From Caldora sp965222765 (GTDB taxonomy: Bacteria > Cyanobacteriota > Cyanobacteriia > Cyanobacteriales > Coleofasciculaceae): a DNA stretch of 64,000 nucleotides. Below the pieces are notes generated by a model. It was not told where the DNA came from and did not search any database. It saw only the letters and a list, made by a program, of their open reading frames with translations. The position numbers were made by a program, and so were the translations under genes. This document shows, in pieces, positions 8,141 to 14,802 of the stretch. Every line of letters begins with the position of its first letter. The stretch's first letter is position 1. Location: NCBI GenBank assembly GCA_965222765.1, contig CBDCVG010000093.1, positions 1-64,000 of the forward strand. Reading direction: 5' to 3'.

Positions 8141-9304
8141 ATGCCACTCTACGAGTACTTCTGTTCCAGCAACAAACAAACCGTTGAAGCTGTTATTGTC
8201 GGTGCGGGTGCGGCGGGGGTCGGTTGTGGGGTCGTTCTCAAAGATTTAGGACTCCAGAATTTTATCCTATTAGAGCGCCATGAAGTGGGAGCATCTTTTA
8301 ATCGCTGGCCAGCACAAATGCGATTGATTACCCCGTCGTTTCCCAGTCACGGCTTTGGGTTACTCGACCTAAATGCAGTAGCTCTAAATACCTCTCCAGC
8401 TCTATCTTTTCGACAAGAACACATAACTGGTAAGGAGTATGCTCTCTATTTACAAACGGTTGTCGAGCATTTTCAGCTTCCGGTAAAAACGGGCATCGAG
8501 GTTCGCGATATTGAACCACTACCAGAAGGAAAAGGGTTTATCCTCAAAACTTCCCAAGGCGATGTTCAAAGCCGCTTTGTCATTTGGGCGGCGGGAGAAT
8601 TTCAGTATCCGCGCCTCGATCCCTTTCCCGGTAATGACTTGTGCATTCATAATACTCAGATACGCTCCTGGGAAGAGATACAGGGAGAGGAGTTTATTGT
8701 TATTGGTGGTTATGAAAGCGGAATGGATGCCGCCACCAATTTAGTTGCCTTGGGAAAACGAGTGGGAGTAATCGATCGCGCTAAAAGTTGGGCATCCAAT
8801 AACCCCGATCCGAGCATCTCTTTGTCTCCTTACACACTACAGCGCTTAGAGTTTGTCTATGCTACAGGTCGCCTTGAACTGGTTGGTAATACTGACATTG
8901 TGGGAGTCAAGCGCGACAACAACGGTTATGCTGTCGTCGGAGCGCAAGGTAATGAGAGTATCCAGTATCGCCAGTGGATGAGTCCCACACCTCCTATTCT
9001 GTGTACGGGTTTTAAGGGCAGTCTCAGTACCATAGCCCATTTGTTTCATTGGTCTGACGGACATGCTGTACTGAATGAATACGATGAATCAACCCGTACT
9101 CCAGGGTTATTCGTTGTCGGACCTTCTGTGCGTCACGGGGATGTGATTTTCTGTTTTATCTATAAATTCCGGCAGCGGTTTGCGGTGGTGGCTGATGCGA
9201 TCGCACAGCGTTTGGGTTTAGATCCCTCACCTTTGCAGGTTTACCGGGAACAGGGTTTATTTCTTGATGACCTTTCCTGCTGTAACAATGACTGTGTTTG
9301 TTAA
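8141..9304 (+). CDS. FAD/NAD(P)-dependent oxidoreductase (flavin monooxygenase-like)
   Basis: 387 residues. The FAD Rossmann motif is VIVGAGAAGVGCG at ~18-30, and a second dinucleotide motif, VIGGYESGMDAA, is at ~186-197. WAAGEFQYP between them is the typical linking motif. The enzyme resembles flavin-dependent monooxygenase/thioredoxin-reductase-type oxidoreductases without an obvious membrane anchor. The N-terminus MPLYEYFC mimics the start of FmdB-type zinc-ribbon proteins, and the C-terminus ends in the cysteine-rich CCNNDCVC. It is followed after 25 bp by the FeoB-like gene and preceded by a Zur-like box, so the two probably form a metal-regulated operon. A reductase step coupled to metal uptake is an inference. 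Confidence 0.7.
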   Translation: MPLYEYFCSSNKQTVEAVIVGAGAAGVGCGVVLKDLGLQNFILLERHEVGASFNRWPAQMRLITPSFPSHGFGLLDLNAVALNTSPALSFRQEHITGKEYALYLQTVVEHFQLPVKTGIEVRDIEPLPEGKGFILKTSQGDVQSRFVIWAAGEFQYPRLDPFPGNDLCIHNTQIRSWEEIQGEEFIVIGGYESGMDAATNLVALGKRVGVIDRAKSWASNNPDPSISLSPYTLQRLEFVYATGRLELVGNTDIVGVKRDNNGYAVVGAQGNESIQYRQWMSPTPPILCTGFKGSLSTIAHLFHWSDGHAVLNEYDESTRTPGLFVVGPSVRHGDVIFCFIYKFRQRFAVVADAIAQRLGLDPSPLQVYREQGLFLDDLSCCNNDCVC

Positions 9305-9329
9305 TAATTGAGTTCTTTTATAGACAGCG

Positions 9330-11024
9330 ATGAACCGAGTTACTGGACAACTCTCTACCCACACTGCCGTCGTTGCGATCGGTAAAGAAAGCGTGGGAAA
9401 ATCCCAGTTAATTGCCTCTCTCACCCAAAAGCCAGCCTATAGCTCGAATTTTCGGGGTACTACCGTGGCTTGTGAAACCTATCGAGACGGCGATAGCGAA
9501 GCGCTGCTGCGAAGCACAGATCGCACCTTTGTCGATACCCCTGGGATTTTGCGCCAGTCTGATAGCGTGACGACGGCAACCGTGCTGAACCGTTTGCCAG
9601 AAACGGATACCGTGCTGCTGGTGGTGCAAGCTACTCATATCGACGAGGATTTAACGGAGTTACTCCCATTGGTTCAAGGCAAGCGAGGAGTCGTGGCTGT
9701 TACCTTTTGGGATAAGGTACGAGCTAAAGCAGAAGCAATGGAAGTACTCGAACGTCTCCGCCAGAGTTCCGGGATTAGTTTCATCCCTGTGGATGCCCGT
9801 CATCTGAGTGCGAGCGATCGCGTCCAGATTCTCGAGGCTCTTTCATCTCCTGGAACCTTTACCCAAGAATTTAAACCAAAACCCATTGGCTGGTGGATCG
9901 AGCCGTCACCAACGTTATTGGAACACCACTACTGGGGACCAGTTGCAGCAATTTTGCTGCTTTTATTGCCTGCCATCATCGCCGTTGGGACAGCCAACAC
10001 CTTGGCTGGATTCGTTGAACCATTAGTACAAGGGTTGGTTAAGCCTTTAGTCGAACAACTTAACCTGTTGCCGTCCCTATTGCGAGAAATCCTTGTGGGT
10101 CGATATGGACTGGTGACGATGAGTCCGTTACTGTTCGTTTGGGCTGTTCCCACGGTTGTACTGTATGCCCTGTTTCTTGGTGCTTACAAAGCGAGTGGTT
10201 TGATCGATCGCATCACGGTAGCCATGCATCCGTTAATACTTCCCTTTGGATTAACAGGGCGAGATTTGGTGCGGGTGATTATGGGTTTTGGTTGCAATGT
10301 CCCCGCAGTAATTAACACTAGGGCTTGTTCGAGTTGTTCGCGAGGGACTTGTATTTCTGCGATCGCATTTGGTTCCGCTTGTTCCTACCAATTCGGGGCA
10401 ACCCTCGGCGTATTTGCGGCAGCTCAACTGCCTTATCTGGTTATCCCTTATTTATTCTATCTGACAGTAACAACCTTAATTTACACCCGACTGACAGCAC
10501 CCAAAAAAGCGCGATCGCCATTAAATAAGTTGCTCGTTGAAGGGCGTAGCTTCCTGGAATTGCCCCGCCCGATCGCTATCTGGCGCGAAGCTTACAGCAC
10601 CCTATCTCAATTCTTTCTCCAGGCAATCCCCATCTTCTTGGGAATTACAATTATTGCTTCCCTACTTGATTGGCTAGGCATTCTCTCTTTATTGTCGGGT
10701 GTTCTTGGCCCTGTGATGAGATTGTTTCGCCTTCCGGCTGAAGCTGCTTTACCTGTGGTGCTTGCCTCTATTCGCAAGGATGGCATTTTGCTATTTACCG
10801 AACCGAATGTAGTAGGTGCTTTAACCCCCTCGCAGATTCTCACAGCCGTCTATCTGGCAGGTGTAATTCTGCCTTGCCTTGTCACCCTCCTAACCATTGT
10901 GCGCGAGGTGTCTTGGCGCTTTGCCCTGAAGCTTTTGAGCCAGCAAGTTTTGGCAGGCGTCAGCTTTTCGCTGCTTCTGGCTTGGGGCAGCGCCTTATTT
11001 GAGCATTCAATTAACCGCTTCTAG
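9330..11024 (+). CDS. FeoB-like GTPase with nucleoside-recognition/gate transport domains
   Basis: 564 residues versus about 750 for classical FeoB. The G domain occupies ~1-160: P-loop GKESVGKSQL, switch threonines in FRGTTVACE, DTPG (G3) and a G4-like TFWDK. The membrane half has ~8 helices and both FeoB gate motifs: MGFGCNVPAV (~315) and VVLASIRKDGILLF (~470). Just after gate 1 comes a cysteine-rich stretch, ACSSCSRGTC, then GSACSYQF, which I do not recognise from canonical iron FeoB. FeoB imports Fe2+; the Zur-like box upstream and a decayed copy of the same family inside the zinc island (32160-32403) suggest this one may move zinc. No FeoA gene is adjacent. Convergent with the RND adaptor (21 bp gap). 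Confidence 0.75.
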   Translation: MNRVTGQLSTHTAVVAIGKESVGKSQLIASLTQKPAYSSNFRGTTVACETYRDGDSEALLRSTDRTFVDTPGILRQSDSVTTATVLNRLPETDTVLLVVQATHIDEDLTELLPLVQGKRGVVAVTFWDKVRAKAEAMEVLERLRQSSGISFIPVDARHLSASDRVQILEALSSPGTFTQEFKPKPIGWWIEPSPTLLEHHYWGPVAAILLLLLPAIIAVGTANTLAGFVEPLVQGLVKPLVEQLNLLPSLLREILVGRYGLVTMSPLLFVWAVPTVVLYALFLGAYKASGLIDRITVAMHPLILPFGLTGRDLVRVIMGFGCNVPAVINTRACSSCSRGTCISAIAFGSACSYQFGATLGVFAAAQLPYLVIPYLFYLTVTTLIYTRLTAPKKARSPLNKLLVEGRSFLELPRPIAIWREAYSTLSQFFLQAIPIFLGITIIASLLDWLGILSLLSGVLGPVMRLFRLPAEAALPVVLASIRKDGILLFTEPNVVGALTPSQILTAVYLAGVILPCLVTLLTIVREVSWRFALKLLSQQVLAGVSFSLLLAWGSALFEHSINRF

Positions 11025-11045
11025 TATCAAAGTTTGCACTATCTC

Positions 11046-12656
11046 TCAAAGTATGGGGGCATCGCACTCGTTACTGTTTCTTTCATCGGATTGAATTGAC
11101 CAGTCAATAACTTCTGAAGGCTGATCAATAACCTTTGATGAGCGACGACCTAACCAGAAAGCACTAAGAGCGATCGCACTTCCTACTGGCACAACTAACC
11201 ACCAATGTAGATTATTATATTGAAGGATACCCTGCTGTGATAAGCTGGTCTCTTTATTAGTCTCATGGTGGTGTTCATCTTTAGGTTGGGTTTTACCGCC
11301 ACCCCTTAAGGATTGAGCGTACAGCATTACTCCACCTTCAACTACTACTTGGTCGCCTTCAAATAAACCATTTTTAACTTCCACTAAATTCTCAAAAGTT
11401 TCACCAAGATTTACTTCCACTGGCTGATAGTTATTCTGACCATTTTGTACATAAATTAATTGCTTACCATTGGTATCTACTACAGCACTCGTAGGAACTA
11501 CCAAAGTGGCAACGGGGCTTTTATCAGTTAAGATTTCTAATTGAGCAAACATCCCCGGTTTTAGTTGCCGACTAGGGTTATCTAGCTTAGCTCTAACTGG
11601 TACTACTCGTGTTTCTCCTGCTACTAAAGGGTCTATTTGAGTGACTTGACCAGTGAAAGTTTGCTCCGGTAAGCTAGAAACTTTTAATCTAACCTTTTGA
11701 CCCTTTTTTACCTTTTCTAAGTCCTTTTCGTAAATGTTGGCAGTTGCCCAAACTTGGGTGCTATTAACAATAGTCATCAATTGACCACCTGCATCCTCAA
11801 AGGATTCACCTAAGGTAACTTGCCGCTGAGCAACTGTACCGGTAATAGGAGCAAGTACTGTTACTAACCCTTTGTCATTTGCACGATTGCTAAGTTGTTG
11901 TAGTCGTGTTTTGTAGGTAGTATCACTCAGTTTAATACGGAATTTTGCTGCATTCACCGCTGTTTGGGTACGTTGGAGTTCCGCTTCCGCTTCCAGGACT
12001 TCCCGGCGACTGTTTGCCATTTCTAAAGCAGTTTTTGCTGCTGCTAGTTGAGTTTTGGACTCCAACATCTGACGGCGGGGTAAGGCTCCTTCAGTGGTTA
12101 ACTCCGCATCCCGATCATAACGTTCTTGGGCTTCTGCTAGTTGGGTACTGGCTTGGGTGATTTCAGCAGTGGCAATTTGACGCTGACGCTCTAAGTTTTG
12201 TTGAGCAAGTTTGAGGTTAGCTTCCGCTTCCCCTAGATTGGCTTCAGCTTCCGTGCGTCTGTCGAGAGACTCAACCCGGAGTTCGATTAATTCTGGGCTA
12301 GAGAGAACGGCAACTGGTTGACCTTTGGTAATTTTATCACCGGGTTTAACTAACAATTCAGCAACTGTTCCTGGAATCGGTGCAGTTACCTCTACCTGTT
12401 GATTTGGCTGAGTTTCAATCTGCCCTGTAGTGTTGATGCCTATCTCCAAAAACTGCCTAGAGACAGGTTGGACTTTGATGCCTATTTGCTTAGCAGTTAC
12501 GGTATCTACTTCAATATTTTCTGGATTAGCTGTGGTTTCAGTATCACTGTGAAACTCATCTCCATGTCCCGCATGAGCAAGTACTACTGCTGGCATTGTA
12601 GAGGTTAACAGTAGAAAGGTAAAAGTTGAAACCAGGAGTCTTGTTGCTTTTTGCAT
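11046..12656 (-). CDS. RND/HME metal-efflux periplasmic adaptor (membrane fusion protein)
   Basis: 536 residues. The signal sequence (~1-27) is followed by HAGHGDEFH, a histidine-rich metal-handling tail. The barrel-sandwich hybrid/lipoyl half-motif VEVTAPIPGTVAELLVKPGD is near 86-105, a long alpha-helical hairpin rich in E/A/Q runs ~115-255, and beta-barrel and membrane-proximal domains follow to ~445. A PKDEHHHETNKE loop and one extra C-terminal transmembrane helix (~490-510) are atypical. It links an inner-membrane RND pump to an outer-membrane channel. Its pump is most likely the CusA/CzcA-type permease at 19543, about 7 kb away; both promoters share the same direct repeat (see 12758 and 19473). 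Confidence 0.88.
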   Translation of the reverse strand: MQKATRLLVSTFTFLLLTSTMPAVVLAHAGHGDEFHSDTETTANPENIEVDTVTAKQIGIKVQPVSRQFLEIGINTTGQIETQPNQQVEVTAPIPGTVAELLVKPGDKITKGQPVAVLSSPELIELRVESLDRRTEAEANLGEAEANLKLAQQNLERQRQIATAEITQASTQLAEAQERYDRDAELTTEGALPRRQMLESKTQLAAAKTALEMANSRREVLEAEAELQRTQTAVNAAKFRIKLSDTTYKTRLQQLSNRANDKGLVTVLAPITGTVAQRQVTLGESFEDAGGQLMTIVNSTQVWATANIYEKDLEKVKKGQKVRLKVSSLPEQTFTGQVTQIDPLVAGETRVVPVRAKLDNPSRQLKPGMFAQLEILTDKSPVATLVVPTSAVVDTNGKQLIYVQNGQNNYQPVEVNLGETFENLVEVKNGLFEGDQVVVEGGVMLYAQSLRGGGKTQPKDEHHHETNKETSLSQQGILQYNNLHWWLVVPVGSAIALSAFWLGRRSSKVIDQPSEVIDWSIQSDERNSNECDAPIL

Positions 12657-12757
12657 CAGTTTGGTGAGAGCCTTTTTTCGCTTAAGTTCGCTATTACCGA
12701 ACTATCAGCATCTTAGTTGGTCATTACAGTACCTATGTTTAACTCTTGCAGGTGAAT

Positions 12758-12775
12758 ATGAAATTAGGATGAAAT
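12758..12775 (-). promoter_or_regulatory. Candidate OmpR/RppA-type direct repeat upstream of RND adaptor
   Basis: On the minus strand: ATTTCATCCTAATTTCAT, two ATTTCAT units with 11-bp periodicity, as OmpR/PhoB-family regulators favour. It lies ~102 bp before the adaptor start. The same element sits upstream of the RND permease at 19473-19490. The rest of 12657-13022 holds only the shared 26-mer and no gene I can recognise. Confidence 0.5.
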
Positions 12776-12778
12776 CGG

Positions 12779-12804
12779 TAGAATTCTTACTCTATAAGCA
12801 TTTT
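12779..12804. repeat. Shared 26-mer, second copy
   Basis: TAGAATTCTTACTCTATAAG then CATTTT: the same dispersed sequence as 6970-6996 with two or three differences. Confidence 0.65.
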
Positions 12805-13022
12805 GAATTTTGGAACACATAGCATGGTGAGCGGGGAGCAAAGCAATGCGCAATGGGGATACTTGCGCTCAGGTGCGTAGCAGTAAAGTGTTAGCGCAGC
12901 GGGATGAAGTCCGGCAAATTTTGAATTCTGCTCAAATTAGTCCCAATGTCAATATCAGAATGAGCTTTTTTTACCAGCCTGACTCTGCTTAGGATAGGCT
13001 TTAGTCTTTTTGAGTAGCAAAA

Positions 13023-13976
13023 GTGAGTGAACAAATATCAGCCAACTACGATACCCCCTGGAAAGAAGCCTTACAGCAATATTTTGAACCTTTTCTGAGC
13101 TTCTGCTTTCCGAAGGTTCACGCTTTAATCGATTGGAGTCAGCCACCCGAATCCTTGGATAAGGAACTCGAACAGATTGTGCGGCAAGCTGACTCAGGAG
13201 AGAGGATTGCCGATAAGTTATTTAAAGTTTGGTTGCAAGATGGCAAATCAACTTGGGTTTTAGTTCATGTCGAGGTGCAGAGTCAATCTGACGATGACTT
13301 TGCTAAGCGAATGTATCAATATAACTACAGGGCTTTTGACCTTTATGAACAACAGGTAATTAGTTTAGCCGTGTTGGGAGATAAACAAGCAACTTGGCGT
13401 CCTGGTCACTACGGTTATACACTAGGAGATTGCGAAGTCAAATTGAAGTTTCCGATAGTGAAACTGTTGGACTATCAAGCAAAGTGGCAGGATTTAGAAC
13501 AAAGTACCAATCCCTTTGCCGTCATGATTATGGCTCACCTGACAACTCTGATGACTCAGGGTAAGCCACCAATGCGGCAGCAGGGGAAATGGGATGTGGT
13601 TCGGAAACTATTGGAAAAAGGTTACCATCAAGAGGAGATCAGGAAACTGTTCCGGCTCGTGGACTGGATGATGACCTTACCACCAGAGTTACAACAGAAC
13701 TTTGAAACACAATTGAAACGTTATCGAGAGGAGAGACGAATGCCTGTACTCAGCCATATGGAACTCAGAGGAATTTTGCAAAACGCTCGTGAATCGCTAC
13801 TCGAAGTTTTGGAAGTACGGTTTGCAGCTGTGCCACCAGAATTGATTGAAACGATTAATCAGATAGGAGATGCTTCAGTTTTGAAGCAACTACTTAGACA
13901 AGCAATAACAATTGGTTCTATTGCACAATTCCAACAATTGCTCTCCCCAAGTGAGGCTGAAGGATTAGGGAAATAA
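13023..13976 (+). CDS. Rpn family recombination-promoting nuclease with C-terminal DUF4351
   Basis: 317 residues from a GTG start. The N-terminal ~1-200 is the Rpn/PDDEXK-like (YhgA-type transposase-related) nuclease domain: YDTPWKEALQQYF, LFKVWLQDGKSTWVLVHVEVQSQ with the E-x-Q catalytic-type strand, then MYQYNYRAF. The C-terminal ~245-310 is DUF4351 (VLEVRFAAVPPELIE ... LLRQAITIGSIAQFQQLL). An in-frame ATG at 13740 (Met240) is preceded by a strong GAGAGGAGAGAC ribosome site, so a 78-residue DUF4351-only product is likely also made. In E. coli, Rpn genes make such short C-terminal forms from internal starts, and they inhibit the nuclease. The last 237 bases belong to the first unit of the tandem array that follows. 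Confidence 0.85.
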   Translation: MSEQISANYDTPWKEALQQYFEPFLSFCFPKVHALIDWSQPPESLDKELEQIVRQADSGERIADKLFKVWLQDGKSTWVLVHVEVQSQSDDDFAKRMYQYNYRAFDLYEQQVISLAVLGDKQATWRPGHYGYTLGDCEVKLKFPIVKLLDYQAKWQDLEQSTNPFAVMIMAHLTTLMTQGKPPMRQQGKWDVVRKLLEKGYHQEEIRKLFRLVDWMMTLPPELQQNFETQLKRYREERRMPVLSHMELRGILQNARESLLEVLEVRFAAVPPELIETINQIGDASVLKQLLRQAITIGSIAQFQQLLSPSEAEGLGK

Positions 13977-14025
13977 TCATCAGTATTTTGAAGAACAATT
14001 GAGTCGTTATCGAGAGTAGAGACAA

Positions 14026-14262
14026 ATGCCTGTACTCAGCCATATGGAACTCAGAGCAATTCTGCAAACAGCTCGCGAATCAGTACTCGACGTTTTGGAA
14101 GTACGATTTGCAACTGTTCCAACAGAGTTGATTGAAACGATTAATCAGATAGAAGATGCTTCGGTTTTGAAGCAACTACATAGACAAGCGATAACAATTA
14201 GTTCCATTGCACAGTTCCAACAATTGCTCTCCCCAAATGAGGCTGAAGGATTAGGGAAATAA
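14026..14262 (+). CDS. Stand-alone DUF4351 protein, array copy 2
   Basis: 78 residues, MPVLSHMELRAILQTARESV..., with the same length and boundaries as the internal product of the rpn gene. Substitutions relative to copy 1 are scattered and mostly conservative (T for A, D for E, H for L in LHRQ), and the frame is intact, as expected if it is still used. The ribosome site is weaker than in units 1 and 3 (GAGAGTAGAGAC, one G-to-T change). DUF4351 is a small helical domain found at the C-terminus of cyanobacterial Rpn proteins. An inhibitory or subunit-swap role on the upstream nuclease is inferred. Confidence 0.65.
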   Translation: MPVLSHMELRAILQTARESVLDVLEVRFATVPTELIETINQIEDASVLKQLHRQAITISSIAQFQQLLSPNEAEGLGK

Positions 14263-14311
14263 TCATCAGTATTTTGAAGAACAATTGAGTCGTTATCGAG
14301 AGGAGAGACAA

Positions 14312-14548
14312 ATGCCTGTACTCAGCCATATGGAACTCAGAGGAATTTTGCAAAATGCTCGTGAATCGGTACTCGAAGTGTTGGAAGTACGGTTTGCAGC
14401 TGTGCCACCAGAGTTGATTGAAGCGATTAATCAGATAAAAGATGCCTCGGTTTTGAAGCAACTGCTTAGACAAGCGATAACAATTGGTTCTATTGCACAA
14501 TTCCAACAATTGCTCTCCCCAAATGAGGCTGAAGGTTCAGGGGAATAA
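14312..14548 (+). CDS. Stand-alone DUF4351 protein, array copy 3
   Basis: 78 residues, closer to copy 1 than copy 2 is. It differs at only a few positions (V for L in ESVLEV, A for T in LIEAINQ, K for G in IKDAS, and the GSGE ending). It has a full GAGAGGAGAGAC ribosome site five bases before the ATG. A longer form from TTG 14285 is possible but adds only the linker-encoded MSRYREERQ, so I prefer the ATG. Function as for copy 2. Confidence 0.65.
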   Translation: MPVLSHMELRGILQNARESVLEVLEVRFAAVPPELIEAINQIKDASVLKQLLRQAITIGSIAQFQQLLSPNEAEGSGE

Positions 14549-14597
14549 TCATCAGCACTTTGAAAAACAATTGAAACGTTATTGAGAGGAGAGACAA

Positions 14598-14702
14598 ATG
14601 CCTGTACTCAGGCATATGGAACTCAGAGGAATTTTGCGAACAGCTCGCGAATCGGTACTCGAAGTTTTGGAAGTAAGATTTAAAGCTGTGCACCAGAATT
14701 GA
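14598..14702 (+). pseudogene. DUF4351 copy 4, frameshifted
   Basis: The fourth unit starts with the same ribosome site and ATG. It loses one C in the GCTGTG(C)CACCAG segment, so the frame stops after 34 codons (…FKAVHQN). Homology continues out of frame to about 14745 and then ends, marking the right edge of the array. Confidence 0.75.
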
Positions 14703-14802
14703 TTGAAGCGATTAATCAGATACAAGATACCTCATTATTATGCGATAGTGCAAGCGCTGCTGCAAGCAGTCGAACTATTCCTCTATCTTTATATTGAGCA
14801 AT

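Larger units (their letters stand above)
13740..14745 (+). repeat. 286-bp tandem direct repeat, 3.5 units
   Basis: The units begin at the ATGCCTGTACTCAG of 13740, 14026, 14312 and 14598, exactly 286 bp apart each time. Each unit contains a 78-codon DUF4351 gene, a stop, and a ~49-bp linker with CATCAGTATTTTGAAGAAC and the next ribosome site. Unit 1 is the 3' end of the rpn gene. Unit 4 is cut short near 14745 and frameshifted. 286 is not a multiple of three, so the copies cannot fuse into one long reading frame. Confidence 0.95.

Noticed and set aside
13740..14745. CRISPR or recombination-site array
   Set aside because: The 286-bp units are coding copies of DUF4351, not short repeats with unique spacers.
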